A DNA stretch of 64,000 nt from Arenicellales bacterium (lineage in GTDB: Bacteria; Pseudomonadota; Gammaproteobacteria; Arenicellales; JAJDZL01): assembly GCA_958295885.1 (NCBI GenBank), contig OY282380.1, positions 2,108,001 to 2,172,000 on the forward strand. The letters are read 5' to 3'. The position numbers were made by a program, and so were the translations under genes. This document shows, one piece after another, positions 8,177-18,509 of this stretch. The stretch's first letter is position 1. Every line of letters begins with the position of its first letter. The notes beneath the pieces are model-generated. The model was not told the DNA's origin, did not search any database, and saw nothing but the letters and a program-made list of their open reading frames with translations.

Positions 8177-9962
8177 GGCGGCTGTGAGACGGTTGAAAGA
8201 CAGCCGCGTTGCGTTGACACCGCTGCCTCGCACTTTGAGATCAGAGAACTGCGCTGGCTGACTGCAGCCGCTGGCTGCGACATCTCAGCCCGTCGAGCCG
8301 CGCTCATCCGCCAGGGAATGAAAGCCTCAGGATTCTCAGGCGCCTGTCCGCCGTTGGCGGCGCAGGCGCTGAGATGTTCATACAGCCATCGATGGGGATT
8401 GAGATCCCACAAAAGCACGCTCTGAATGATTGAGAACATCTGTGCTGCCAGCGAAGCGCTCCAGTGACTGCCCGAGCCGCGGCAGTTCTTGTGCAGCATC
8501 GCTGGGTTGCGCATCTTGCGCTCCCCAGAGTTATTTTCAAGCGCAACCTGGGGATGTTTTAAAAACACCCTCAGCCCCGACCAGTGATTCTGCAGACTGC
8601 TCAGCACCTTGAGTTGGGCCGGATGCATCTGTTCTGCCGACAATTCATGCTTCAAAGTCCGCTCCATCTGCTCGACCGAGTGCTCAAGCCGCTGCTGTTG
8701 GAGCATGAATGATTCACTTTGCTGAGCCAACGGCCTCGACTCATCGAAATGCTCCTGACGACGCGCATTGAGGTGATAGATCTCGCCAATGCGCTCCCGC
8801 CACTCGAACATCCACCGCTCCAGTTGCGGCTACTGCACCGCAGCTTCGAGATAATCCCGCCGCATATGAACCCAGCAAAAGGCCAGTATGATCGCCGCAT
8901 TGACCTTCGCCAATCGCTTGTAACCACTGTAACGGTCACAAATGACAAACACTTCCTTGAGCTTTTCAGACAGTGCACTGAAGTGCTCGATCGGAACATC
9001 ACCGATGAAGCGCTCTCAAACACCCACAGATACCACCGATTGCCGACTTTCTCCTCCATCTTCTCATAGACCTTCCAGCCGGTCTCGTCACAGTGAAATA
9101 CCGAATCTTCCATCTGCCGCTGCATCAACTGATCCAACAGCGGCTCGAACCACGGCGCCATCTTCTTCAGACCGTCAGTCACCGTACCTTGTGAGATCGC
9201 CATGCCCTGATCACGCATTTGGCGCAGCAGATTGCAGGTCGAACGACTGTACCAATACTTGCTCAGCAAAATCTCAACCCACACCGACACCCCCAGCAAT
9301 CCCTTGGCAATGACCCGCGGCGCCGGCTTGGCTGTCACCACGGCCGCAGTTTGACGGCAGTTGCAGGTCTTTGCATATTTTTTCCGCCGGATCTCGCGAA
9401 TATGCGCCTTCGTAAAATTTTCCAGAATCTCCGAGTTGTCGGTGTCAGACATCGGCACATAGGCAGCGCCACAGGAATCGCACACCTGATCTTCAGGCGC
9501 AACATCCAAGGCTTTCAACTTCACGCACCAATTTCTCTCGAGGCGTGCGTCCATGACCCTTGCTGCCGCGCTGCGCCCCGCGCTTTTTCTTCGGCGCCGC
9601 CGACGCAGATTCCAAAGCCTCGCTTTTTTTACCGGCTTTTTCTCAGTTTTACGACCATAGACTTGTTTCTCCAACTGCCATACCCGCGCCTTTGTTCGCT
9701 CCAATTCCTTACTCTGCCGGCGATGCTTCTCCAGCAGCTTCAAATACTCTCGGGTTTCATGCTTCTGCTGGGATTGCTCCAAATGGTAACATTTATCTTT
9801 CCATTGTTGAGCAAGGCCCCGCCAACGGTTCACATCATACTTCAACTGAATATGCTCCTGCTTCGACCGCGTTACGAATTGTTTGGAAAAAGGCGTCGAT
9901 GCACCTTTTCTCGAATCCGAAAACTCCGCAGGTGGGCTTAGTGGGTTGAGCTCATTTGACAT
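8173..9962 (-). pseudogene. IS66-type transposase, frameshifted and with an internal stop
   Basis: The N-terminal part (from ATG at 9962) has a long basic coiled coil, a zinc-binding CDSCGAAY...CNCR segment and the first catalytic Asp in FHCDETGW. Near 9010 the frame shifts, apparently by a small deletion between VMF and PIEHF. The next frame supplies VICDRYSGYKRLA (second Asp), then a TAG at 8830-8832, then NNSGERKMRNPAMLHKN (the Glu of DDE) and the C-terminal tail. All three catalytic residues remain recognisable, so the damage is recent. Confidence 0.85.
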
Positions 9963-10034
9963 GCACGATTTATATACACTATTTGTGTCGTGGTGTCCAT
10001 AGCTGAAGCAAATTTTTTTTCTATTCGATAAGGG

Positions 10035-10058
10035 TTGGCCGAATATTTACATTCTAAT
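10035..10058. repeat. Right inverted repeat and target duplication of the IS66-type element
   Basis: TTGGCCGAATATTTAC (10035-10050) is the exact inverse of the reconstructed left end, and ATTCTAAT (10051-10058) repeats the left flank at 5434-5441. Confidence 0.85.
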
Positions 10059-10125
10059 TTATGCAAGAATATTCTATCGTTTTATTCACAAACGAAATTT
10101 TCGCAGTCAAGTAGAAGAATTATTC

Positions 10126-10216
<91 letters not shown>

Positions 10217-10394
10217 AGATCAGCAGTCAGATCAGCTGCAGATAATTTTATCGAACAAATTCATGTCGACGGGCAATTGGAAGAAATTTCATTATAGTCG
10301 GGGACAATGCCTCTCCATGTGATTTACACTGGCTCTTTGGAATTTAAACGCGACAAGGAAAAAAATTGTATGGTCCAAAATCAATCGAGAATGT

Positions 10395-11150
10395 TTATGA
10401 TCCGAAGGTCCGTACTCGCTTCAATGTTTCCGGGTCGAGAAAACTCTCCACTGTTGCGTCCGTTTCCAGTTGCATTGTCTGCTCGAGATCGAGCTGATGC
10501 GTTTTGTTCAAAACGCGCTTGAGCATCAGAATCGAGCGCTTTGGCAGTCCCGCAATATGCTCCGCAGCTCCATGTGCAACATCATATGCTTCGGATTCAG
10601 CGACGACTCTCCAAGCCAGCCCCATTTCCTTTGCTTCAGAAGCATCGAACACCTCACCTAGCAGCATCAGTTCTTTCGCTTTTGCCAGTCCGACGATTCG
10701 CGGCAGCAGCGAAGTCACTCCACCTGTAGGAAACATTCCCCACTTCAGTTCAGGAAAGAAGCACCGTGTATTGTCAGCGAATACCGCTAAATCACAGTTG
10801 ATCGCCCACTCCAGCCCTCCGCCGACAGCCCAGCCATGAATTGAGCCAACAACGATCTTGTCACCGAGCACAATGCGCCGGGTGATGTCCTGAATTGATT
10901 CGACAAATGCATGAGTTTCCTGTTTCGATTTCGACTGTTCTTCAAAGGCTTTCAGATCGTCTCCAGAACAAAACGCCCTGCCGGAACCTCGAAGTACGAT
11001 CGCACTCACTTCTTCATTGGAATTAGCGGCATCCAGCGCGCTTCGAAGCGCCACCAGCAGGTCGGAATTGAGCGCATTCAATCGTTCGGGACGATTCAGA
11101 GTCACCGTGCATACATTTTTCCGAACTGAACTCAGTACGGTTTCGTTCAT
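10395..11150 (-). CDS. Enoyl-CoA hydratase/isomerase family protein
   Basis: A 251-residue crotonase-fold protein. The oxyanion-hole segments are visible as GRAFCSGDDLKAF (about residues 57-69) and IHGWAVGGGLEWA (about 104-116). PELKWGMFPTGG follows, where hydratases carry the catalytic glutamates; the residues here do not settle hydratase versus isomerase or hydrolase. It overlaps the upstream CoA-ligase gene by four bases (ATGA), so both belong to one transcript. Confidence 0.87.
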   Translation of the reverse strand: MNETVLSSVRKNVCTVTLNRPERLNALNSDLLVALRSALDAANSNEEVSAIVLRGSGRAFCSGDDLKAFEEQSKSKQETHAFVESIQDITRRIVLGDKIVVGSIHGWAVGGGLEWAINCDLAVFADNTRCFFPELKWGMFPTGGVTSLLPRIVGLAKAKELMLLGEVFDASEAKEMGLAWRVVAESEAYDVAHGAAEHIAGLPKRSILMLKRVLNKTHQLDLEQTMQLETDATVESFLDPETLKRVRTFGS

Positions 11151-12493
11151 GTTGAATTTTCTCGAATCAAATGTTGTGTTTTGCCTTCTGTTCTAGGCAG
11201 AGAGCGAGGGGGTGCAAGAACCACTCGCACTGAAACCCCGAGAGAAAATTTTATAGCCTTTTCAATTTTTTCAATGAAGGTTTCCGTCGACTGAACATCA
11301 TCATTCAATTCTGCTTCAACTCGAACCTGATGATTGGGTTCTTTTCCCTTCAGCCGAATCCGAAATTCTCCAGACAGCTGCCTGAATTCATCCATTACGC
11401 CTCCAATAGCAGCGGGATATACGTTCACACCTCGAATTACAATCATGTCGTCGGTTCTGCCCAACACCCTGAATCTAGGAGTGGTTCGGCCACAGGCACA
11501 AACATCGGTTTCCGTAATCACGATCGAATCGTTCGTACGAAAACGAACCAGTGGCTGCGCTCTACGCGCTAGATGTGTCAGCACCAATTCCCCCTGAATT
11601 CCATCTTCCCAAGGTAGGGAGTTTAGCGTTTTCGGATCGATCACTTCGGGATAGAGAACGTCGTGGCCAACAAAATGCAGGTCATTGTTGAATTCACATT
11701 GTCCGGCAAAATTACTGAAGACGTCCGAAACTCCGTAATTCGCATTCCTTACAGCGTAACCCCACGTATTTTCCAGTCGCCTGCGAAATCCTATGTTGTC
11801 AAGGCCGGCTTCGCCTCCAAACAGCGCTAGTTCAAGGCCTAAATCTCGAGGCGACAGCTCCGGATAGTGTTGTGCGATGGATTGTTCTAAAACCGCAGGA
11901 TAGGACGGTGTTGAGTGAATCGCATCGACTCCAAGCTCCATAATCGTCTGAAGCAGCAGCTTCCGATTGCCGATTCCAAATGGAATTACCGTTGCTCCGA
12001 CAGCTTCAAGAGACAGATGATCTGTTATTCCACCCATCCAAATCTGATAATTTAAACAGTGGATGACCAAGTGATTGGGCTTGAGTCCGCAGGCGCGATG
12101 GCTGCGTCCGCCAACACGCGCAGTCTGTTCCGCGTCGAATTGAGTCTGTGCGATGTTCACTCCTTGTCCGGTAGAACCTGAAGTGCGATGAAAACGAATC
12201 ACTTCATTTGAATTCGCAGCTAGGTATTCACCAAATGGAGGAAAATTTTTCTGCGACTCCCTTAGCATGGTTTTATCGCAAAGAGGCAATCGAGGCAGAT
12301 CTTTGAGATTCTCTGGCGCTTTGACAGAACCCCAAAGTCGCTTGAAGAAAGAAGACTTTTGCAATACATACTGTCGCTGAAAATCCCAATTGTGCTGCCG
12401 CAGGCTCTCGACCTGGACAATAGGAAGAAATTCTTCTAGCCCGAGAATGTTGCTTGACGACACGTTCATCAAAAGTTTCCGTATTTGGGTCAA
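11147..12493 (-). CDS. PaaK-like AMP-forming acyl-CoA ligase
   Basis: A 448-residue member of the phenylacetate-CoA ligase family. The phosphate loop reads HRTSGSTGQGV; ALFGGEAGLDN and NYGVSD follow. The C-terminal hinge reads VLGRTDDMIVIRGVNVYP, and a cysteine pair in VCACGRTTPRF matches the family. It should activate a carboxylic acid to its CoA thioester for the coupled crotonase. The aromatic substrate of true PaaK is not implied, because no paa ring-opening genes are present. A Frc-like CoA-transferase lies 282 bp upstream on the same strand. Confidence 0.83.
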   Translation of the reverse strand: MTQIRKLLMNVSSSNILGLEEFLPIVQVESLRQHNWDFQRQYVLQKSSFFKRLWGSVKAPENLKDLPRLPLCDKTMLRESQKNFPPFGEYLAANSNEVIRFHRTSGSTGQGVNIAQTQFDAEQTARVGGRSHRACGLKPNHLVIHCLNYQIWMGGITDHLSLEAVGATVIPFGIGNRKLLLQTIMELGVDAIHSTPSYPAVLEQSIAQHYPELSPRDLGLELALFGGEAGLDNIGFRRRLENTWGYAVRNANYGVSDVFSNFAGQCEFNNDLHFVGHDVLYPEVIDPKTLNSLPWEDGIQGELVLTHLARRAQPLVRFRTNDSIVITETDVCACGRTTPRFRVLGRTDDMIVIRGVNVYPAAIGGVMDEFRQLSGEFRIRLKGKEPNHQVRVEAELNDDVQSTETFIEKIEKAIKFSLGVSVRVVLAPPRSLPRTEGKTQHLIRENST

Positions 12494-12775
12494 AGATTTA
12501 TTGTAAATGCAGACGCACTCCTGCAGGATGGCAAAGAGCGGCCCGGAGCCTGAAAATTTGGTATTGACTCTCGATTCAAGGGAAAATTTGGCGCTGGGCG
12601 GGGATTCATGAAGTGAATGAATGACCGAATTGAATTCGAATCAATGCTGTCGAATCGAATGGCAGCACATGTGTCAAAGAGCCGACAGTGCCTGCAGTTC
12701 AGCCAATGAACTCAAATGTGGCGCAGCAGGCAGCGCTGATCTTGAAACGACTACACCCGAACCTGACCGGTAAAC

Positions 12776-14017
12776 CTAGATTGCCCCTGCTTTTCGAAAC
12801 TCTTCTATCTCTTGTGCATCGTAACCAAGAACTGAAGAAAGAATCTCGTCCGTGTGCTCTCCGAGCAGCGGTGATCTTTCAACGATCGCAGGTGAAGCAG
12901 ACAGCTTGATCGGATTTCCGATTGATTTGTAGGGACCTCGCTCCGGATGATCCACTTCAACAACTGTATTCGTATCCACTAAGGATGGTTCACTTATTAG
13001 TTCCTCAATTGACAAGATCGGTCCGCACGGTACGTTGAGAGGATTCAAAGTCGCCATCACTTCGAACTTAGTCTTGGTCATTGTCCATTCTTCTATCATC
13101 CCGAAGCATCGATCAAGTTTGGGCAGACGTGCTTGCGGAGTGGCCCATTCCGGGTCGTCAATCAGTTCTTCGCGTCCGATGACCCGCATGAGATGAGCCC
13201 AACTTGGCGGTTGAATAATGACATAAACGTAATCGTCAGGACCGCCGGGAGCAGTTCGAACAGCCCAGCCAGGCTGTCCTCCACCGGAAGCGTTTCCACT
13301 TCTTGGAACTGAACTGCCAAAAGTTCCGTTGGGATGTTGTGGGTATTCCATCAACGGACCGTGATCAAGTCGCTGCTGATCTCTGAATTTGACTCGACAC
13401 AAGTTCATCACCGCATCCTGCATTGCACATTCAACGCGCTGCCCAAGTCCGGTTTGCTCACGATGGAACAATGCCGCGAGAATTCCAATTGCAAGATGAA
13501 GGCCGGTTCCACTGTCACCGATTTGAGCGCCTGTAACTGTTGGCGGTCCATCGTCAAATCCGGTTGTGCTCGCCGAACCTCCCGTGCACTGAGCTACGTT
13601 TTCATACACCTTGCAGTCCTGATAGGGTCCCTTGCCAAAACCTTTGATTGATGCATAAATCAACCTGGGATTGAGTTCCTGGATTTTTGCCCAAGGAAAA
13701 CCCATGCGGTCGATCGCACCGGGTGCGAAATTTTCAACCAGTACATCACACATACGAATCAATCGTTCAAAAATTTTCTTACCTTCGAGATTTTTTGTGT
13801 CTAGGGTAATAGAGCGTTTGTTGTGGTTGAGCATGGTGAAGTACAAGCTGTCTGCGTCTGGAACATCTCTAAGCTGCCCTCGCGTCGCATCTCCGAATCC
13901 AGCTCTTTCAACTTTGATGACGTCCGCTCCAAACCAAGCGAGAAGTTGTGTACAGGTCGGCCCCGACTGTACATGAGTCATGTCCAGAATTCGGACTCCT
14001 TCAAGTGCTTTACTCAT
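12776..14017 (-). CDS. frc: Formyl-CoA:oxalate CoA-transferase-like protein (Frc; CaiB/BaiF family)
   Basis: The 413-residue protein follows Frc closely along its whole length: [23 protein letters not shown] at the start, [14 protein letters not shown] with the catalytic Asp (Asp169 in studied Frc), the glycine loop [11 protein letters not shown], and [10 protein letters not shown] near the end. Such class III CoA-transferases move CoA between formate and oxalate or related acids. Oxalyl-CoA decarboxylase (oxc), the usual partner, is not in the window, so the physiological acid is open. It is transcribed divergently from a polyamine-type transporter. Confidence 0.85.
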   Translation of the reverse strand: MSKALEGVRILDMTHVQSGPTCTQLLAWFGADVIKVERAGFGDATRGQLRDVPDADSLYFTMLNHNKRSITLDTKNLEGKKIFERLIRMCDVLVENFAPGAIDRMGFPWAKIQELNPRLIYASIKGFGKGPYQDCKVYENVAQCTGGSASTTGFDDGPPTVTGAQIGDSGTGLHLAIGILAALFHREQTGLGQRVECAMQDAVMNLCRVKFRDQQRLDHGPLMEYPQHPNGTFGSSVPRSGNASGGGQPGWAVRTAPGGPDDYVYVIIQPPSWAHLMRVIGREELIDDPEWATPQARLPKLDRCFGMIEEWTMTKTKFEVMATLNPLNVPCGPILSIEELISEPSLVDTNTVVEVDHPERGPYKSIGNPIKLSASPAIVERSPLLGEHTDEILSSVLGYDAQEIEEFRKAGAI

Positions 14018-14365
14018 AAGTCACTCACCAGTCTATATCTATTTTTCAATGTGTGAATACAGGGCAATCCAAATATAAAACTTTTAAACTGCAAAATTTT
14101 ATTGCCGTCGGTGATCAATAAAACTGAATGTGATTAACGGTTTGCCCCAGCAAATTTTGCTGCGCCCCACAATCTGTGCTTCAAATTCTTTTTATCATGG
14201 GAAACAAAAAAATAAGTATAGTTCAGTGATTGCGAGTCAATGAAACTTGTTGCGATCAAGTCAGAAATTGTTTTCCAGGCAGCGAAGATGAATTATAGGT
14301 ATCACTTTTTTAATATTTTGATAAAATCAAAATTAAATTCAAAAGTTGATATGGAGACTGTTAGC
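14018..14365. promoter_or_regulatory. Divergent promoter region between frc and the ABC transporter operon
   Basis: 348 bp, strongly AT-rich, separating two oppositely transcribed units. Both promoters must lie here. No convincing operator palindrome was seen. Confidence 0.5.
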
Positions 14366-15502
14366 ATGAAAAAATACAGCAAAGACAATTACGTCGAATT
14401 ACTTGCAACCGGGCAGATGTCGCGGCGTCAGTTCAGCGGGCTTCTTGCTTCTCTGGGTGTGGCAACCGTTACGTTTCCGCTGATGCCGGGAATGGCCAAT
14501 GCGGCTGCCGACGATCACCCCAATGTTTTTACTTGGGAAGGCTGGGATGCCAATGAACATCATGAAGAATATTTCGCCAAACACGGCGAGTATCCTAATT
14601 TCGCGATCTTTGGAGACGAAGAAGAAGCCTTCGCCAAAATCATGGCAGGCGCGAAATTTGATGTCATTCATCCTTGCACCTACAAAGTTGAACTGTGGCG
14701 TGACGCTGGCATTCTTCAGCCGATCGATGTGAGTCGTCTGAGTCATTATCCGGACAGCATACCCAGCCTGAAGAACATACCTGGGATGAATATAGGCGAC
14801 GAGGTTTGGTTCGTTTCTGCTGACTGGGGCAATACATCGGTGCTCTATCGCCCTGACTTGGTTGATGAAAAATACCAAGAAGAAGAAACTTGGGGAATTT
14901 TGTGGGATGAAAGATACGCCGGCAGACTGTCGATGTCAGACAGCCTGATTGATGGTGTCATGGTGGCAGCCATCTACGGCGGCGCAGAAGATCCTTTCAA
15001 TATGACGGATGCTGAAGTCGAAATGACTAGAGAACTGATGCGCAAGCAACTTCCGCTTTTACGTTACTATTGGACCAGCCCCACGGATATCGAAAATTCG
15101 ATGGCAGCGGGAGAAATCGTCGCAACAAGCGCTTGGAACGACGCGTATACCGCATTGAAGAATGACGGTCATAATGTCAAGTACATGACTCCAAAAGAAG
15201 GAGCAATGACCTGGGTGTGTGGTTTCTGCCTGTTGGCTGATGCTGACCCAGCGAAAATCGATAAGAGTTATGACGTGATTGATGCGTTTCTGAGCCCTGA
15301 ATCCGGAGCGTTCTCTATTCTAGAAGAAGGTTATGGGTGTGCGAACCTGAAGTCATATGAACTTGTCGATGAAGCAGCCCTCGCTGAGCGCGGACTGTCG
15401 AGAGATCCGGATGCATTGTTGAATTCCGGAATCTTCCAAGTTGCCATCAAGAACGAGCCCGTTCTCCAAGCCATGTTTGAAGAAGTGAAAGCAGGATTGT
15501 AA
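14366..15502 (+). CDS. Spermidine/putrescine-type ABC transporter substrate-binding protein, Tat-exported
   Basis: 378 residues from the ATG at 14366, chosen because GGAG lies nine bases upstream and because the N terminus then carries a twin-arginine signal (SRRQF, then a hydrophobic stretch ending MANAAADD). A longer frame from 14240 would bury that signal. The mature part resembles PotD-like family 1 binding proteins (YTALKNDGHNVKYMTPKEGA near the C terminus). It heads a binding protein-permease-permease-ATPase operon. The substrate could be a polyamine or another small cation; the sequence cannot decide. Confidence 0.85.
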   Translation: MKKYSKDNYVELLATGQMSRRQFSGLLASLGVATVTFPLMPGMANAAADDHPNVFTWEGWDANEHHEEYFAKHGEYPNFAIFGDEEEAFAKIMAGAKFDVIHPCTYKVELWRDAGILQPIDVSRLSHYPDSIPSLKNIPGMNIGDEVWFVSADWGNTSVLYRPDLVDEKYQEEETWGILWDERYAGRLSMSDSLIDGVMVAAIYGGAEDPFNMTDAEVEMTRELMRKQLPLLRYYWTSPTDIENSMAAGEIVATSAWNDAYTALKNDGHNVKYMTPKEGAMTWVCGFCLLADADPAKIDKSYDVIDAFLSPESGAFSILEEGYGCANLKSYELVDEAALAERGLSRDPDALLNSGIFQVAIKNEPVLQAMFEEVKAGL

Positions 15503-15553
15503 GTTTCTCATCAATTTTCTAAAACACTGATTTCAATTCACTTGAATCAAGTT

Positions 15554-15592
15554 AAAATGGGGAAGCTCGGAAACCGAGCAGCCCCATTTTTA
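15554..15592 (+). terminator. Terminator/attenuator between binding-protein and permease genes
   Basis: A long hairpin (AAATGGGG, then GCTCGG-AAA-CCGAGC, then CCCCATTT) ends in five T residues. Its position inside the operon suits partial termination that leaves the binding protein in excess. Confidence 0.8.
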
Positions 15593-15664
15593 CATTTCAA
15601 CTCAAGAAACACCTTCATTTTTTCGGGCACCTGCAATGAACCGATTTAATTTGTCAGTGCAGTA

Positions 15665-16591
15665 GTGCATTTATCGCTCGTGGACAGTTTGTCAACAACC
15701 AAAAGCTCATTCGTCGACAAAGCTCGAATTAAATTTAGAAAGAGCGAATCCGCACGAGGATTGTCTCTTCTTTCACCCACGCTGCTCATTATTTTGCTTG
15801 GGCTGCTGTTTCCCCTTCTAATTCTGTTTACTCTCAGCTTTTGGAAGCAGGACTATGTCAATTTGATTCAAACGTTCACTTTGACGAATTATGCAGCGTT
15901 TTTCGAAAAGAAAATCTATTACTTGATCCTTTACCGATCCATTAAAATTTCTGCCTTCGTGATGCTGGCAACCGTGGTTCTTGCTTATCCGCTTGCGTAT
16001 TTCATTGCATTTCATGTAAAGAAAAACAAAATCATGTGGATCATTCTCGTTACTGTGCCGTTTTGGACCAGTTATTTGTTGAGAGTATTCTCTTGGAAAG
16101 TCATACTTGGGTATAACGGGCTCATAAACTCAGGATTAGAGGCGGTTGGCCTCATTTCCGCGCCACTCGAATTTCTTTTGTACAACCCGATCGCGGTCGT
16201 GATCACATTGGCTCATGCTTGGGCTGCCGTTGCGATCCTGCCCATTTATGTTTCATTGGAAAAAATTGATCGATCATTGATTGAGGCTTCGCGAGATCTC
16301 GGTGAAACTGCTTTAATGACCTTTATTCGGGTCACGCTGCCGCTGTCCTTGCCCGGTGTCATCGCAGCCTGTCTGCTTGTATTTATTCCGACTGTAGGCG
16401 ATTACGTCACACCAGCGCTGGTTGGAGGCCCACGTGGACTCATGATCGGAAACATCATTCAATCCATGTTCGGGAAAGCTCTGAATTGGCCACTCGGAGC
16501 AGCACTTTCGATAATCTCGATGCTCACAGTTACTCTCGCAGTGTGTATTTTGCTAGGTGGATTTAACTTATTTAAAAAGAAAGTTAGTTGA
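15665..16591 (+). CDS. ABC transporter permease (PotB-like)
   Basis: A 308-residue inner-membrane permease with about six hydrophobic segments. The EAA loop that contacts the ATPase is clear (SLIEASRDLGETALMTFIRVTLPLSLPG). It starts with GTG. The second permease follows after six bases. Resembles PotB/PotH of spermidine and putrescine importers. Confidence 0.88.
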   Translation: MHLSLVDSLSTTKSSFVDKARIKFRKSESARGLSLLSPTLLIILLGLLFPLLILFTLSFWKQDYVNLIQTFTLTNYAAFFEKKIYYLILYRSIKISAFVMLATVVLAYPLAYFIAFHVKKNKIMWIILVTVPFWTSYLLRVFSWKVILGYNGLINSGLEAVGLISAPLEFLLYNPIAVVITLAHAWAAVAILPIYVSLEKIDRSLIEASRDLGETALMTFIRVTLPLSLPGVIAACLLVFIPTVGDYVTPALVGGPRGLMIGNIIQSMFGKALNWPLGAALSIISMLTVTLAVCILLGGFNLFKKKVS

Positions 16592-16597
16592 TCGAAC

Positions 16598-17407
16598 GTG
16601 ACAGCTGGCACTAAAAAGTTCAACAGTCTCGGTGCGTATGCCGTGCTGTATCTGATTTTTCTCTACTTGCCAGTTGCAGTTCTGCCGTTGTTTTCATTCA
16701 ACGATTCCCAATACATAAAATTCCCTCTCGAAGGTTTTACGCTTAAGTGGTACGAACAGTTGGCGGGCAGCCATGGATTGCAGAATGCACTTTGGAATAG
16801 CATAAAGGTGGGACTGTCAGTTGCGGTAATCAGTACGGTTCTGGGAATATTTGCAGCGAAAGCCGTAACTAGATATCGAATCAAAAGGAGTGGTTTCATT
16901 GTGGGCGTCATAATGGTGCCATTGGTCATTCCGGAAATCATATTAGGCATTTCACTGCTTATGACTTTCTCTCTCAGCGAAGTCAAACTGTCGCTGGTGA
17001 CAGTAGGGATTGGACATCTGATGTTATGCACCCCATTTTCAATGCTGGTGCTCATCTCCCGAATGGAAGGATTCGACAAGAGCTTGGAGGAGGCTGCTCA
17101 GGACCTTGGTGAAAATGCGTGGATTACGTTTTGGCGAGTGACTTTTCCAATCATCAAGCCAGGGATCATTGCCAGCATTCTGCTCACATTTACAATTTCG
17201 TTTGATGAATTTATACTCGCTTTTTTCCTGGCGGGAACGGATGCGACCTTACCCATCCATATTTGGAGCCAGCTCCGTTTTCCAGATCGACTGCCATCTG
17301 TTTTGGCATTGGGTGCAATCATCGTAGTTGTGTCTACGATCGTGATATTTTTCGCAGAATTCGTCCGACGAGGCGGCGTTCAGCTGACAAAACGTTCAAA
17401 CGTGTAA
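16598..17407 (+). CDS. ABC transporter permease (PotC-like)
   Basis: A 269-residue membrane permease starting at GTG. The coupling motif reads LEEAAQDLGENAWITFWRVTFPIIKPG, and SFDEFILAFFLAG matches PotC/PotI proteins. It should pair with the preceding permease to form the channel. The ATPase gene begins four bases after its stop. Confidence 0.88.
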   Translation: MTAGTKKFNSLGAYAVLYLIFLYLPVAVLPLFSFNDSQYIKFPLEGFTLKWYEQLAGSHGLQNALWNSIKVGLSVAVISTVLGIFAAKAVTRYRIKRSGFIVGVIMVPLVIPEIILGISLLMTFSLSEVKLSLVTVGIGHLMLCTPFSMLVLISRMEGFDKSLEEAAQDLGENAWITFWRVTFPIIKPGIIASILLTFTISFDEFILAFFLAGTDATLPIHIWSQLRFPDRLPSVLALGAIIVVVSTIVIFFAEFVRRGGVQLTKRSNV

Positions 17408-17411
17408 TGCT

Positions 17412-18509
17412 ATGGCTAAATCAATAGTTTCAATCAAAAATGTAACCAAGGAATTTGGTGAAGTCCGCGCGGTGAAAAACGCCAATTTTGATGTTCTGCA
17501 AGGAGAATTTTTTTCGTTGTTGGGTCCATCTGGATGTGGAAAAACAACCTTATTGCGCATCATGGCGGGGTTTGAGCTGCCGACAGAGGGAACCATCGAA
17601 ATCGATGGCAGCGATGTAACGCTTACCCCACCCAACATTCGACCGGTCAACATGGTCTTCCAGAACTATGCGATTTTTCCACATCTCAACGTCTCTTCGA
17701 ACATTGCCTTCGGGATGAGAAAATCGGGGCTTTCTAAACCGGAACTGGCGGCAAAGACGGAAGAGATGCTGGAACTGATCAAACTTCCAGGATACGGCAA
17801 TCGGCGTGCGGACGAGCTGTCTGGCGGGCAGCGACAGCGCGTCGCCTTGGCTCGCGCCCTGATCAAACAGCCAAAAGTTCTGCTGTTGGATGAACCTCTT
17901 GGCGCGCTGGACAAGAAATTGCGAGAACAGATGCAGATTGAGCTGCGAATGCTGCAGCAGCATCTCGGAATTACTTTTGTATTTGTTACCCATGACCAGG
18001 AAGAGGCGCTTACGCTTTCGGATCGAATCGCGGTGATGAATCAAGGTGATGTGATCGAAATCTCAAATCCGGGGCAGCTCTATGAAATGCCACAATCTAA
18101 ATTTGTCGCTGATTTCATTGGTACGATGAACTTTTTTCAGTGCAGATTGACTGAATATTCTGACGGAGTCGCTGTCGGGCAGTCCCGAGAGTGCGGACAG
18201 ATTCGGTTGAATTGCGATGAACCCGTAGTTGCTGCAGGTGAAGAATTCACTCTGGCCGTTCGTCCCGAAAAAATTACGCTTTCATTCGATGAATTGGAAG
18301 ATTCTCCCAATGTTGTGTTTGGGCGCATGGGACCATCAGCTTATCTCGGCGACCGCAGTCATTTCTATATCCATGTCCCGAATCGGGACGAACCGATATC
18401 CGTAGCGTTACAGAATCTGACAGCGTCACTGGACATGGTCCGAAATACAGACCGAAAAGTCTGGCTGACATGGGCTGATGACGCGGCAGTCATGCTACCC
18501 ATGGATTGA
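17412..18509 (+). CDS. ABC transporter ATP-binding protein (PotA-like)
   Basis: 365 residues. Walker A GPSGCGKTT, signature LSGGQRQR, Walker B LLLDEPLGALD and the switch histidine in VTHDQEEA are all intact. The C-terminal part (from about residue 240) is a TOBE-type domain, as in PotA and other family 1 importers. The stop overlaps the argC start (TGATG), so transport and argC are translated from the same message. Confidence 0.9.
   Translation: MAKSIVSIKNVTKEFGEVRAVKNANFDVLQGEFFSLLGPSGCGKTTLLRIMAGFELPTEGTIEIDGSDVTLTPPNIRPVNMVFQNYAIFPHLNVSSNIAFGMRKSGLSKPELAAKTEEMLELIKLPGYGNRRADELSGGQRQRVALARALIKQPKVLLLDEPLGALDKKLREQMQIELRMLQQHLGITFVFVTHDQEEALTLSDRIAVMNQGDVIEISNPGQLYEMPQSKFVADFIGTMNFFQCRLTEYSDGVAVGQSRECGQIRLNCDEPVVAAGEEFTLAVRPEKITLSFDELEDSPNVVFGRMGPSAYLGDRSHFYIHVPNRDEPISVALQNLTASLDMVRNTDRKVWLTWADDAAVMLPMD

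Larger units (their letters stand above)
5442..10050 (-). mobile_element. IS66-type element carrying a DUF4338 (DruA-like) gene, interrupted by a nested IS
   Basis: The ends are inverted repeats. The right end read inward is GTAAATATTCGGCCAA (10035-10050, complement). The left end is the same sequence split after GTAAAT by an inserted ISNCY element (5448-7291) and resuming at 7296. Both ends are flanked by the 8-bp direct repeat ATTCTAAT. Inside, on the minus strand, are a broken IS66-type transposase gene and an intact DUF4338 gene whose start overlaps the transposase stop. The usual IS66 accessory genes (tnpA, tnpB) are absent. Without the nested IS the element would be about 2.8 kb. Confidence 0.85.

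Noticed and set aside
12688..12909. 73-codon plus-strand frame over the 3' end of frc
   Set aside because: It overlaps the conserved end of the transferase and has no domain or RBS.
14240..14365. Longer N terminus of the transporter binding protein
   Set aside because: It would place 42 residues before the Tat signal and has no RBS; the ATG at 14366 fits better.
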